From: Hymenobacter metallicola
GTDB taxonomy: Bacteria; Bacteroidota; Bacteroidia; Cytophagales; Hymenobacteraceae
DNA length: 64,000 nucleotides
Assembly (NCBI RefSeq): GCF_004745645.1
Contig: NZ_SRMB01000001.1
Coordinates: 1,116,001-1,180,000, forward strand
Direction: 5' to 3'
The notes under the pieces are model-generated. The model did no database searches. It was not told the DNA's origin and saw only the letters and a list, made by a program, of their open reading frames with translations. The translations under genes were made by a program, and so were the position numbers. Shown piece after piece: positions 25,295 through 33,642 of the stretch (the stretch's first letter is position 1; every line of letters begins with the position of its first letter).

Positions 25295-27391
25295 CTACAT
25301 AGCCCCGCGCGGAATGACCGTACCGAGCATGTTGCCCAGGTCGTCGTCCATCTTCTTGAGCAGCTTGATGGTGTGCAGGGTTTCGAGCAGGGCCAGCTCG
25401 TCCATGGGGTGGCGCAGGGCTTCGAGGCGCACGGCCAGCTCGCGCTGCACATTCACCTTGTTGAGGCGCAGAATGGCGTTGTCGCAGGCCTGCTGGAGCT
25501 GGTCGATTTCCCGGGGCACGTAGATCTGGTGGGTGCTCCAGTTGGGGCTCAGCTCATACTTTTCCGTGGCCAAATCACTGACCAGCATGCGAATGTCGGA
25601 GCGGCCGTGCTGGATAAAGGTGCGCACCTCGGGCCAGCGGCCCTGCTCCATTTCCTGGCGGCACAGGTGCAGCAGGTCGGCGTAAATCGGGGTTTGCAGG
25701 GGCGTTTCCTCCAGCTGCCCGAAGATGTACTGGGCCACGGCCATGTCCTCGGTAAGAGGCTGGGCGGCGTAGAGCAGCAGCAGGCGCACCACTTCCCGCT
25801 CACAGGCCTGCTGCAGATCGGGCACGGGTTCCAGCTCGGTATCGGCCTCGGCGGCCGAGCTGCCCCCGGCGGCGGCCAGCTCGTCGGGCGAGGCCCCGTA
25901 CATGGCCATTTCGGCCTCTTCCTCGGGGCTGAGGCCACCAGTTGTTGGTTGTTGGTTGCTAGTGGTTAGGGCGGGCGAGTACGGGCGGCTGCCCGACGGG
26001 GGCCGGCTGCTGGCCCCACTCACACCTCCGCTGTTGCTCTGCCCCCCGCTGGTGCCGGGCGCGGCGCGCTGGGAGTCCTTCTTAACGAGCTTGTTGTACT
26101 CGGTGATGAGCACCTGCTCGTCGATGCCGAAGGTGGTGCTGGTTTGCTGCAAAAACACCTGCCGCTTGATCGGGTCGGGCACTTTGGCAATGCTCTGGAG
26201 CACGTCCCGGATGGCCTCTGCCTTCTTTACCGGGTCGTGGGCCGCCTCCTGCGACACGAGCCGGGTCTTGAAGGAGATGAAGTCCTGGCTGTTTTTTTCC
26301 AGGTAGTCCTTGAAGCGCTGGTCGCCGACTTTGCGGATGTAGCTGTCCGGGTCGTCGCCGTCGGGAAACAGCACCACGCGCACGTTCAGGGCGCCTTCCA
26401 GTAGCATGTCGATGCCGCGCAGGGAGGCCCGGATGCCGGCCGCGTCGCCGTCGTAGAGCACGGTCACGTTGTCGGTATAGCGCCCAATGAGGCGAATCTG
26501 GCTTTCGGTAAGCGAGGTGCCCGAGGAGGCCACCACGTTCTTGATGCCGCCCTGGTGCAGGCTCAGCACGTCGAGGTAGCCTTCCACGAGGTAGCACACT
26601 TCCTCGGAGCGGATGGCCTGGCGCGCCTGAAACAGCCCGTAGAGCACGTCGGACTTGTGGTAGATGTCGGACTCGGGCGAGTTGAGGTACTTGGCCGTCT
26701 TGTCGTTGGCCTTGAGCGTGCGGGCCCCGAAGCCAATGACGCGCCCGGAGACGTTGTGAATCGGGAACATCACGCGGCCCCGGAACCGGTCGTAGCGCCG
26801 GTTGGGGTCGTCTTCGCGCACGATGGTCAGGCCGGTTTTCTCCAGGTACTTGGCCTCGAAGCCCTGCTTTTGGGCGGCCTTGAGCAAATCGTCCCACTGG
26901 TCGAGGGAGTAGCCCAGCTCGAAGGTCTTGATGGTGGTCTGGTTCAGGCCGCGCTGCATGAGGTAGCTCAGCCCGATGCTCTCCCCTTCTTCCGACTCGT
27001 GCAAGAGCTTCTGGTAGTGGTCCTTGGCCCAGTTGGAAACGATAAACTGGGAGTCCTTCTCGTTTTGAACGAGCTGCTCCTCGGGCGTCTTTTCCTCTTC
27101 CTGGATATCAATACCGTACTTTTTGGCCAGGTATTTCAGGGCTTCCACGTAGCTGGTGCCCTCGATATCCATGATGAACTGCACCACCCCGCCGGCCTTG
27201 CCGCAGCCAAAGCACTTGTAGAGGCCTTTGGCCGGAGCCACCGAGAAGCTCGGCGACTTTTCGTGGTGAAACGGGCAGCAGGCCCACATATTCTGACCCT
27301 TGCGCTTCAGGGTCACGAAGTCACCCACCACCTCGACGATGTCGGCGTGGTGAATGATCTGGTCAACGGTTTCTTTCGGGATTCGGGCCAA
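25295..27391 (-). CDS. dnaG: DNA primase DnaG
   Basis: A 698-residue primase that makes RNA primers for replication. Zinc finger: Cys39, His42, Cys60, Cys63 (WACCPFHHEKSPSF and YKCFGCGKAGG). RNA polymerase domain with TOPRIM motifs: VEGYLDVL, YDGDAAG and PDGDDPDSY. The C-terminal helicase-binding part starts after a low-complexity linker (about 440-520) rich in Ser, Gly, Pro and Thr. The linker codes ALTTSNQQPTTGG from a DNA stretch like the simple repeats found between genes (see findings). The start is TTG at 27391; no ATG or GTG fits the conserved N-terminus. rpsU and rpoD are not nearby. A TACCTTCG box (27437-27444) is a possible promoter. Confidence 0.95.
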   Translation of the reverse strand: MARIPKETVDQIIHHADIVEVVGDFVTLKRKGQNMWACCPFHHEKSPSFSVAPAKGLYKCFGCGKAGGVVQFIMDIEGTSYVEALKYLAKKYGIDIQEEEKTPEEQLVQNEKDSQFIVSNWAKDHYQKLLHESEEGESIGLSYLMQRGLNQTTIKTFELGYSLDQWDDLLKAAQKQGFEAKYLEKTGLTIVREDDPNRRYDRFRGRVMFPIHNVSGRVIGFGARTLKANDKTAKYLNSPESDIYHKSDVLYGLFQARQAIRSEEVCYLVEGYLDVLSLHQGGIKNVVASSGTSLTESQIRLIGRYTDNVTVLYDGDAAGIRASLRGIDMLLEGALNVRVVLFPDGDDPDSYIRKVGDQRFKDYLEKNSQDFISFKTRLVSQEAAHDPVKKAEAIRDVLQSIAKVPDPIKRQVFLQQTSTTFGIDEQVLITEYNKLVKKDSQRAAPGTSGGQSNSGGVSGASSRPPSGSRPYSPALTTSNQQPTTGGLSPEEEAEMAMYGASPDELAAAGGSSAAEADTELEPVPDLQQACEREVVRLLLLYAAQPLTEDMAVAQYIFGQLEETPLQTPIYADLLHLCRQEMEQGRWPEVRTFIQHGRSDIRMLVSDLATEKYELSPNWSTHQIYVPREIDQLQQACDNAILRLNKVNVQRELAVRLEALRHPMDELALLETLHTIKLLKKMDDDLGNMLGTVIPRGAM

Positions 27392-27478
27392 GGGTACTTT
27401 CGAGCAACAGGTAAGAAGGACGCGGAAACGGCACTACGAAGGTACGAGGTTCAGCGGCCGGAATGCTACACGCATGAG

Positions 27479-27513
27479 AAAGGCGGCCCCTGCGTGGTGC
27501 AGAGGCCGCCTTT
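27479..27513 (-). terminator. Terminator behind the rpoE/DUF4097 operon
   Basis: AAAGGCGGCC (27479-27488) pairs with GGCCGCCTTT (27504-27513). It lies between the stop of the last operon gene (27732) and the dnaG start. I see nothing else in the 340-base gap apart from the possible dnaG -7 box. Confidence 0.65.
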
Positions 27514-27731
27514 CGAGAATTGTCAGCCGCTATTGCCCAGCCGCGGCCGACGAAATCCACCCTATTGGGGCCCGACACTCACCACCGGGCTTCCAAAACG
27601 CCTGAGGCCGTTGCAGCGACTCTCACGGGCGTGGCAGATTGCTGGGCTATTGTATGCAGTATCGGGAACGGGGCCCGGAAGGTTTCACAAAATTCAAGCA
27701 TGTTACCAGAATCCAACTTCCTCAGCCCAGC

Positions 27732-28616
27732 TTACTTAGCTTTGCGGATGTAGATGTTGCCGTTCAGGGTTTTCATCATGATTTCGGCCCCGCCCCCGTT
27801 GAGTTTGCCGTAGGTCCAGTTGTCGGCGTTGAGGCGGTAGACCCCGTTCTGGGCGGTGCGGTTCACCTTGGCGGGGGTTTTATCGGTCACCAGGTCGAAG
27901 TCCGAGTAAATTTCGCCGTGCTCCGACTTGAGCTTGAGGGCGGCTTTGGCCGGGGCCGGGAGCGTCACGTCGACCGGCCCGTTGACGGTCGTAAAGGCCA
28001 TGGGGGCCCCGGCCGAAACCGATTTGAAGACGGCCTTGATGGGGCCGTTGACGGTGGTGGCAACAGCCGAGCCCGATACCTGCCGCAGGACGATGCCGCC
28101 GTTGACGTTGTTGACCTCGATTTCCCCGCTCACATTTTCGACCACGATGTCGCCGTCCTGCACAGTGCTGATTTGCAGGGAAAACCGCTGGGGCACCTTT
28201 ACGGTCATGTTCACGGGCTGCTGCCAGGAGTTGCTCTTGACGTAGACCTTGTTGTCTTTCTCCTCGGCCGTCACGTCGAAGGTGGCGGCCCCGGCAATGC
28301 GCCGCATGCCCTTGGCGCCGGGCTTGCCGTCGGTGTCGTTATCGTCGTCGGAGTCGTCGTCGGCATCCTTATCCCGGCTCCGGCCGCGCGGCGCGGCATC
28401 GATGACGACGTCCTTGCCGCTATAGCCCAGCACGGTTACGCCCCCGTTCACGAGCTTGATGTGGAGCAGGCCGGGCTTACCGGGGGAACTCAGGGGAACC
28501 ACCAGCTGCTCTTTACTTTGGGCCGCAGCCGTCAGGGTTATGGTCAGCAGGAGCAGCAGCAGGCCGGCGCGGAAACGGTGAGGGGCAGGCACCGGCAGAT
28601 AGAACAGGGTTTTCAT
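27732..28616 (-). CDS. DUF4097 family beta-repeat protein, exported
   Basis: A 294-residue protein. A signal peptide (hydrophobic GLLLLLLTITLTAAAQ) is followed by the repeating beta pattern of DUF4097: INGG/VNGP turns such as IEVNNVNGGIVLRQVSG and TTVNGPIKAVF, about every 20 residues, which fold as a beta-solenoid. A strongly acidic insert (about residues 80-98, many Asp) interrupts the first part. Its ATG shares one base with the stop of the upstream DUF4097 gene, so translation is coupled. It is the last gene of the sigma/anti-sigma operon. Function unknown; such proteins are thought to be envelope adhesin- or sensor-like. Confidence 0.82.
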   Translation of the reverse strand: MKTLFYLPVPAPHRFRAGLLLLLLTITLTAAAQSKEQLVVPLSSPGKPGLLHIKLVNGGVTVLGYSGKDVVIDAAPRGRSRDKDADDDSDDDNDTDGKPGAKGMRRIAGAATFDVTAEEKDNKVYVKSNSWQQPVNMTVKVPQRFSLQISTVQDGDIVVENVSGEIEVNNVNGGIVLRQVSGSAVATTVNGPIKAVFKSVSAGAPMAFTTVNGPVDVTLPAPAKAALKLKSEHGEIYSDFDLVTDKTPAKVNRTAQNGVYRLNADNWTYGKLNGGGAEIMMKTLNGNIYIRKAK

Positions 28617-29485
28617 TAGGGTTTACGTTTAATGGTCACGTCGCCGTTGAGGGTTTCGAAGCGGAAGTCGTGGCCGCCCTTGCCCAGCCGCACGGCCGTG
28701 CCTTTGGAGAGTTTATACTTGGTGCCGCCAGTGGTGCTTTCCTTGTTTTGCACCACCTGTACGGGCAGGCTTTCCACGTTCGGGAAGTCGGTGAGCAGCT
28801 CGCCGTGCATGCTCTTAAAGCGTACATCGGCCCCTAAGTCGCTGGGGTACGTCACCTTGATGTCGCCGTTGATGGTGCTGTAAGTGCAGGGGCCGGGGGG
28901 GCTGCTCAGGTAGCTGGCCTCGAGCGGACCGTTAATGGTGCGGGCATCGGTGGTGCCCTGCACGTTGGTGAGCGTTACGGCCCCGTTGATGTTGTGGGCC
29001 CGGAGCTTGCCGCTCACCTCCCGCACCGTCACGGCCCCGTTGTTAATCGTCGACACGTCCAGATTCATCTGGTTGGGCACTTTCACCACGTAGTGAAAGG
29101 TGTAGTGGTAGTCAATGTCGCGGTGGTTGATGTTGCGCCCGTTGCGCCGGGGCCGGGTGTCGAAGGGGCCGGCCATGTAAGCCACCACGCTGTCGTTGCG
29201 CTGGTAGAGGCCCAGCACGGCTTCTTTCTTGCCCTGCTCCAGGGTTTGCTCGTCGTCGGCCCGGATGATGCGGGTCACTTCCACCACCACTTTGTTGCCC
29301 GTGGTGCCCTGCACGCTCACGTTGCCGTCGATGTTGTAGATGGCCAGCACGCTGCGGTCAGCGGCCCCGGTCAGGGTAAACTCTTTGCTGATCTGCTCTT
29401 TGAACTCGCGGTTCTGGGCCGTGGCCTGGCAGCTAGACAGTAGTACCAGCAGCGCTATCAGGCTGGGGTGAATAGTCAGTTTCAT
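28616..29485 (-). CDS. DUF4097 family beta-repeat lipoprotein
   Basis: A 289-residue protein. Start at ATG 29485 gives MKLTIHPSLIALLVLLSSC, a lipoprotein signal with Cys in LSSC; the longer frame to 29551 would hide it. The DUF4097 pattern repeats through the chain: LDVSTINNGAVTVREVSG, LRAHNINGAVTLTNVQG, DARTINGPLEASYLS and YSTINGDIKVTYP. It overlaps the end of the anti-sigma gene by 53 bases and is coupled to the next DUF4097 gene by a one-base overlap. The two paralogues likely arose by duplication, but they differ in anchoring: this one is lipidated, the other is soluble or surface-exported. Confidence 0.82.
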   Translation of the reverse strand: MKLTIHPSLIALLVLLSSCQATAQNREFKEQISKEFTLTGAADRSVLAIYNIDGNVSVQGTTGNKVVVEVTRIIRADDEQTLEQGKKEAVLGLYQRNDSVVAYMAGPFDTRPRRNGRNINHRDIDYHYTFHYVVKVPNQMNLDVSTINNGAVTVREVSGKLRAHNINGAVTLTNVQGTTDARTINGPLEASYLSSPPGPCTYSTINGDIKVTYPSDLGADVRFKSMHGELLTDFPNVESLPVQVVQNKESTTGGTKYKLSKGTAVRLGKGGHDFRFETLNGDVTIKRKP

Positions 29486-30356
29486 GGTAGGGTTCGGAGG
29501 TTGAGGGCGCGGCAGGCCGGCCATTGGAGAGATGTTGAAGGCTTTCTTCAATTTTACTTTTCACGGCCTGGTTCAGGCCGGGCTGGTTGAGCAGGCGGCG
29601 CAGGGGCTGCACCGAGCGGCGCTCCTGGAGCTGCACCATCACATCGGCCAGGGCCGACTGCACCAGGGGCGAATCCTGGTGCTTGAGGGCCTGCACCAGG
29701 CCCAGGCGGACCTTGGGCTCCTGGGCCAGCGCGGCCAGGGCTTCGAGGGTAGCCAGGCGCACATTCACGTTTTCGTCGTGGTTCAGGGTGCTCAGCAGCG
29801 CGTCGATAACCTTGTCGTTGGGGCCGCTCAGGTCCTTGGTGTAGCTCACGGCCCGCAGCCGCTCGGTGGCCGAGGGGTTTTCAATCAGGGACAGCAGCAT
29901 CACCTGGCGCATCTGCTCTACCTGGGTGGTGAGGGCGGCCAGCTGCTGCTGGTCGGCCGTGGCCGGGGCTGTTTTCGGCCCATTGTTGAGCCAGTAGCCC
30001 GCCGCCAGCCCCACCACCAGCAAACCCAGGCCGTAGGCCAGGCGCAGGGCTGGGCCCGGCGCGAGCAGGGCCCGGCATTTCTGCCAGAAACCCGCCAGGG
30101 AGAACGTGGGCGCGGCTTCCACTTCTTCCTTGTAAGCCGCCAGCATGGAGTAGAAGGCCGGGCGCAGGTTTTCGCTGGGCTCGGGCTCGGGCGTGGTGCC
30201 CAGCGTGTGCCACACCTGCCGCAGGGCCAGCAGCTCCTCCTGGCAGTCGGGGCAGTGGGCCAGATGGGCCTGCACACGGGCCTGCTCGGCGGCGGGTAGT
30301 TCGTTATTCAAATACTCCAGCAGCTGGGGCTGGGCTTGTTCGCAATGCATGTCCAT
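29433..30356 (-). CDS. Anti-sigma factor: zf-HC2 zinc finger, one TM helix, HEAT-repeat domain
   Basis: A 307-residue membrane protein. The cytoplasmic N-terminus has the ZAS zinc motif: an early His-Cys (MHCEQ) and HLAHCPDCQEE. One transmembrane helix (LAYGLGLLVVGLAAGYWL) follows near residue 110-130. The part beyond the membrane holds HEAT-type repeats (VRLATLEALAALAQEPKVRL, SPLVQSALADVMVQL, SVQPLRRLL), which suggest a protein-binding sensor surface in the periplasm. Start ATG 30356 is 4 bases after the sigma-gene stop. It binds and silences the ECF sigma factor encoded upstream. The HEAT sensor part is unusual compared with plain ZAS anti-sigma factors. Confidence 0.85.
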   Translation of the reverse strand: MDMHCEQAQPQLLEYLNNELPAAEQARVQAHLAHCPDCQEELLALRQVWHTLGTTPEPEPSENLRPAFYSMLAAYKEEVEAAPTFSLAGFWQKCRALLAPGPALRLAYGLGLLVVGLAAGYWLNNGPKTAPATADQQQLAALTTQVEQMRQVMLLSLIENPSATERLRAVSYTKDLSGPNDKVIDALLSTLNHDENVNVRLATLEALAALAQEPKVRLGLVQALKHQDSPLVQSALADVMVQLQERRSVQPLRRLLNQPGLNQAVKSKIEESLQHLSNGRPAAPSTSEPYHETDYSPQPDSAAGTTV

Positions 30357-30360
30357 CCCT

Positions 30361-30912
30361 TCAGTTTTCAATGCGCAGGTAAATTGTTTTCAGCTCATTC
30401 AGGGCCCGGTGCACCCGCACTTTCACCGCGCCTTCAGTCGTATTCATCACCCGGGCTATTTCCTCGTACTTGAGCTCCTGAAACCGGCTCAGGATGAGCA
30501 CTTCCCGATTGTCGGCGCTCAACCGGCCCAGGGCTTTGTGCAGGGTAGCTACTTCCTGCTCACGCTGCAGCGTTTCGTCGGCCCGGGTCCCCCCCCCTAT
30601 TTTCTCGGCGAAGTCCTGCACGTCGGCGTGGTGGGTGGCATGGCGGTTCTTCTTGATGTGGTCGGCCAGTACGTTGCGGGCCAAGTGGTACATCCAGGTG
30701 CGAAACTCGCCCTCGCCGGTGTAGGTGTGCCGGTATTTGAGCATGCGGTAAAACACGTTCTGCACCAAATCTTCGCTGGTATCGGCGCGGCCCAGCATGT
30801 GGTAGAGAAAGGAATACAGCTTGCGGTGGTGGCGCTCAAAGAGCAGCCCCATCCGGTCCACATCACCGGCCTTGACCCGGAGCATAAGGGCGTTGTCTGA
30901 GAGCGAGTCCAA
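30361..30912 (-). CDS. ECF RNA polymerase sigma factor (RpoE-like)
   Basis: A 183-residue sigma-70 family factor. Region 2: LMLRVKAGDVDRMGLLFERH, SEDLVQNVFYRML and FRTWMYHLARNVLADH. Region 4: LSADNREVLILSRFQELKYE and IARVMNTTEGAVKVRVHRAL. I start at TTG 30912 (reads MDSLSDNALML), because the family begins here; a TTG at 31023 would read through GC-poor upstream DNA. It is the first gene of the operon with the HEAT anti-sigma and two DUF4097 genes and probably drives its own operon, as is usual for ECF systems. Upstream is a 314-base gap holding a 107-bp palindromic element and the mrp promoter. Confidence 0.9.
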   Translation of the reverse strand: MDSLSDNALMLRVKAGDVDRMGLLFERHHRKLYSFLYHMLGRADTSEDLVQNVFYRMLKYRHTYTGEGEFRTWMYHLARNVLADHIKKNRHATHHADVQDFAEKIGGGTRADETLQREQEVATLHKALGRLSADNREVLILSRFQELKYEEIARVMNTTEGAVKVRVHRALNELKTIYLRIEN

Positions 30913-31015
30913 CCGGAGGAGAGGTGGTAGGTGGTGGGTTATTTGACTGTGGACACCGCCCCACAACGGGAAGGTTACAGCAAAGCAGAAATTATTTTTT
31001 GGAACCACAACCCTA

Positions 31016-31122
31016 CCTGTCATCCTGAGCAGAGCGAAGGACCTTATGGGATATGAACGAGTGAGACAACTACCGACTTGTTCTTGCGTGCCAAGGTCCT
31101 TCGCTCTGCTCAGGATGACAGG
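31016..31122. repeat. 107-bp palindromic intergenic element with 30-bp perfect inverted ends
   Basis: The left arm 31016-31045 (begins CCTGTCATCCTGAGCAGAGC) is the exact reverse complement of 31093-31122; 47 bases lie between. It has no coding capacity. The end sequence TGTCATCCTGA is shared with the element at 51335-51437. It looks like a MITE or a REP/BIME-like unit and sits between the divergent rpoE and mrp genes. Confidence 0.8.
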
Positions 31123-31191
31123 CGGGAAAGGATATAGCTGGGTTTACAACTAACTCTGCCCGGCCGGTAACTTCCGCCCGCATTTGTGGGT

Positions 31192-31199
31192 TATCTTTG
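31192..31199 (+). promoter_or_regulatory. Candidate -7 box (TATCTTTG) for mrp
   Basis: An exact TAnnTTTG match 27 bases before the ATG of mrp. No good -33 TTG was seen at the usual distance. Confidence 0.55.
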
Positions 31200-31226
31200 C
31201 AGTCTGCATTCTGCATTTTCCGACCT

Positions 31227-32330
31227 ATGGCTATTACCAAAGAAGACGTCCTCAAGGCCCTGAGCTACGTGGAGGAGCCCGACCTGGGCAAAGACCTCGT
31301 GACCCTCAACATGATTGAGGACGTGCATATCGACGGCAAGACGGTGTCGTTTTCCGTCATTCTGACCACGCCCGCCTGCCCCCTCAAGGAGCTGATTCAC
31401 AACGCCTGCGTGCGCGCCATCCACACGATGGTCGACAAGGACGCCGAGGTGAAAGTGAACCTGACTTCGCGCGTGACGACGGCCCGGGCGGCCAACTCGG
31501 CCGTGCTCAATGGCGTCAAGAACATCATTGCCATTGCCTCGGGCAAAGGCGGCGTGGGCAAAAGCACCGTCACGGCCAACCTGGCTATTGCCCTGGCCCG
31601 CACCGGCGCCAAAGTCGGCCTCGTCGACGCCGATATCTCCGGTCCCAGCATGCCCGTCATGTTTGGCGTGGAAGATGCCCGCCCCCACGTATTCCAGACG
31701 CCCGAGGGCCGCAACCTGATTCAGCCCATCGAGAAGTTCGGCGTCAAGCTCATCAGCATCGGCTTTCTGGCCCCTTCCGACAGCGCCATCGTGTGGCGGG
31801 GCCCCATGGCCTCCTCGGCCCTGAAGCAGTTCATTACCGAAGTGGATTGGGGCGAGCTGGACTACCTGCTGCTCGACATGCCGCCCGGCACCTCCGACAT
31901 TCACCTCACGCTGGTGCAGACCGTGCCCGTCACGGGCGCCCTGATCGTGACTACGCCCCAGAAAGTGGCTTTGGCCGACGCCCAGAAGGGTCTGCAGATG
32001 TTCCGCCAGCCCCAGATCAACGTGCCCGTGCTGGGCATCGTGGAGAACATGGCCTGGTTCACGCCCGCCGAGCTGCCCGACAACCGCTACTACATCTTCG
32101 GGGAAGGCGGCGGCAAGGCCCTGGCCGACAAGCACGAAGTGCCCCTGCTGGGCCAGCTGCCGCTGGTGCAGAGCATCCGCGAAAACGGCGACTACGGCAC
32201 CCCCGCCATTACCCAGCCCGGTACGCCGGCCGCCGCGCTGTTTGAGCAGCTGGCCGAGGAGCTGGCCCGGCAGGTGTCCATCCGCAACGCCGTGGCACCC
32301 CGCACGCAGGTGGTCGAAATGAAGTCGTAA
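31227..32330 (+). CDS. Mrp/ApbC family Fe-S cluster carrier ATPase
   Basis: A 367-residue protein. N-terminal MIP18/DUF59 domain (about 1-80: VLKALSYVEEPDLGKDLVTL, TTPACPLKELI) and the P-loop ATPase with deviant Walker A ASGKGGVGKST (about 104-114), LVDADISGPSMPVMFG and LLLDMPPGTSDIHL. It carries and delivers Fe-S clusters in the cytoplasm. The CxxC that holds the bridging cluster in ApbC/Nbp35 is replaced here by ENMAWFTPAELPDNRYYIFG, with no Cys pair, so cluster binding must differ. ATG 31227 is preferred to the longer frame from 31197. An Nfu-type scaffold gene follows 133 bases downstream. Confidence 0.92.
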   Translation: MAITKEDVLKALSYVEEPDLGKDLVTLNMIEDVHIDGKTVSFSVILTTPACPLKELIHNACVRAIHTMVDKDAEVKVNLTSRVTTARAANSAVLNGVKNIIAIASGKGGVGKSTVTANLAIALARTGAKVGLVDADISGPSMPVMFGVEDARPHVFQTPEGRNLIQPIEKFGVKLISIGFLAPSDSAIVWRGPMASSALKQFITEVDWGELDYLLLDMPPGTSDIHLTLVQTVPVTGALIVTTPQKVALADAQKGLQMFRQPQINVPVLGIVENMAWFTPAELPDNRYYIFGEGGGKALADKHEVPLLGQLPLVQSIRENGDYGTPAITQPGTPAAALFEQLAEELARQVSIRNAVAPRTQVVEMKS

Positions 32331-32364
32331 GCTGAACGGCAAGCTCTTCTTTAGTCCCGGCTGG

Positions 32365-32372
32365 TAACTTTG
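32365..32372 (+). promoter_or_regulatory. Candidate -7 box (TAACTTTG) for the nfu-like gene
   Basis: An exact TAnnTTTG match 92 bases before the ATG. A second, one-mismatch box (TATCTTTA, 32413-32420) is nearer to the gene. Either would make nfu partly independent of mrp. Confidence 0.4.
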
Positions 32373-32463
32373 TCAGCAGCCGGCGTGTTATCCTCACACC
32401 AGCCAAAAGCTGTATCTTTACCCGCCTACCCCTGCTTCCGGCAGCAGGGCCAACTCAATTCTC

Positions 32464-32796
32464 ATGAATTCTTCCGCTGTTTTAGAGCATCCTTTGTTGT
32501 CCCGCGTCGAGCAGGCCCTGGACACGATTCGCCCGTATCTGGCGGCCGACGGCGGCAACGTGCGGGTGCTGAACATCACCGACGAGCTGGTGCTGCAACT
32601 GGAGCTGATGGGCGCCTGCGGCACCTGCCCCATGTCGCCGATGACGCTCAAAGCCGGCGTGGAAGAGTCGGTGAAAAAGGCCGTGCCCGAGATTGTGCGG
32701 GTGGAGGCCATCAACGGCACTCCCTTCGCCGAGCAGCCCGCCGGCCAGACCGGCCACCCCGTGTCGCCGGCCCCGGTGCCCACGCCGGAGTTTTAG
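32464..32796 (+). CDS. NifU-like (Nfu C-terminal domain) Fe-S scaffold protein
   Basis: A 110-residue protein made of one Nfu domain: VEQALDTIRPYLAADGGNVR and the cluster-binding CxxC in LMGACGTCPMS (Cys52, Cys55). It takes a 4Fe-4S cluster as a dimer and hands it to target proteins. Directly downstream of mrp, so both likely act in Fe-S maturation; in this genome Mrp lacks its own CxxC, and Nfu could be the cluster-holding partner. The C-terminal 25 residues are Pro/Ala-rich. A strong terminator follows. Confidence 0.9.
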   Translation: MNSSAVLEHPLLSRVEQALDTIRPYLAADGGNVRVLNITDELVLQLELMGACGTCPMSPMTLKAGVEESVKKAVPEIVRVEAINGTPFAEQPAGQTGHPVSPAPVPTPEF

Positions 32797-32813
32797 TATT
32801 TGCTTGTTAAGTC

Positions 32814-32849
32814 AAAAGCCAGCTTTCCTTGCGGAAAGCTGGCTTTTTT
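32814..32849 (+). terminator. Rho-independent terminator behind nfu-like gene
   Basis: AAAAGCCAGCTTTCC (32814-32828) pairs with GGAAAGCTGGCTTTT (32833-32847), followed by more T. It marks the left edge of the AT-rich island. Confidence 0.88.
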
Positions 32850-32886
32850 GTTTGTTATACGTTCGTCTATTTGGCAGGCCTAGACT

Positions 32887-33642
32887 CTATCTGTACCCAA
32901 GATTTACTTCTTTTATCTCAAAATAACATCTCTCACAAACAAGCTTTATGTCTGCAAATGCCATTGACTTATCGTTCCACCCATCCTCTTTTTGTCTAAC
33001 AATTTCACATTTATCACACCATGCTTGAAAGTCATCATCTTCTTCAAGCTCCATCTCCGGAAAGGTTTCAAACGCCTCTTCAAACCCTACTTCATTCGTA
33101 AAGCTGAGATGTTTGCAAACAAATGCTCGTCTTCTGTACTCATGAGTGCCGCATTCAACATATTTATCCTTAATACTTTGCGCAGTTTCGTTGTCAAGCA
33201 CTTCCGTTATAATTAAAAAAAGTTGCAACTGGTCGCTAACAGGTCTATATACACCGATGCCATGTGTTAGTTTAGCGGCAATTGCTGTAAACTCCCATGC
33301 TTCAAATTCGTCACTCGGGAAGTAGCCAGTTGTGAGTTTTGGGAAGCCTGACCTATGCCCGAATTCCTTTATGACATTAGACGCATCTTTCACATTACTA
33401 AGAGTATGGTCATTATCCCAAGACCATTTCCAAGTATTTGATTTTTGCGAGAAACTTCCTGCTTGAAAATATTTAAAGTTCAGTTCAACTGGACCAGTCG
33501 AAAAGGTTAATAACCCAGTGGCTTGGTTATAAAACCAATTCTCGTAGCCATCTAATTCATATTTTTCCTGCAATTCAGCTTGCAAGACCTTTAAATCATC
33601 GACGCACTTTTGAGCGAAAGAGCGGTAGTCTATAGTTTCCAA
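32887..33642 (-). CDS. DUF6882-like protein with C-terminal two-CxxC zinc ribbon, in an AT-rich island
   Basis: A 251-residue cytosolic protein. The middle part fits the DUF6882 pattern: a YELDGYENWFYNQATGLLTF start, a GSFS-(x)-SNTWKWSWDN block and AWEFTAIAAKLTHGIGVYRP. The C-terminus carries two Cys pairs, CDKC (209/212) and CERC (236/239), likely a zinc ribbon. No signal peptide or membrane helix. Base use is very different from its neighbours: 19 G/C in the 60 bases from 32881, and codons often end in A or T. This points to recent transfer. DUF6882 has no proven function; some such small proteins sit near toxin or immunity genes, which I cannot confirm here. Confidence 0.7.
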   Translation of the reverse strand: METIDYRSFAQKCVDDLKVLQAELQEKYELDGYENWFYNQATGLLTFSTGPVELNFKYFQAGSFSQKSNTWKWSWDNDHTLSNVKDASNVIKEFGHRSGFPKLTTGYFPSDEFEAWEFTAIAAKLTHGIGVYRPVSDQLQLFLIITEVLDNETAQSIKDKYVECGTHEYRRRAFVCKHLSFTNEVGFEEAFETFPEMELEEDDDFQAWCDKCEIVRQKEDGWNDKSMAFADIKLVCERCYFEIKEVNLGYR

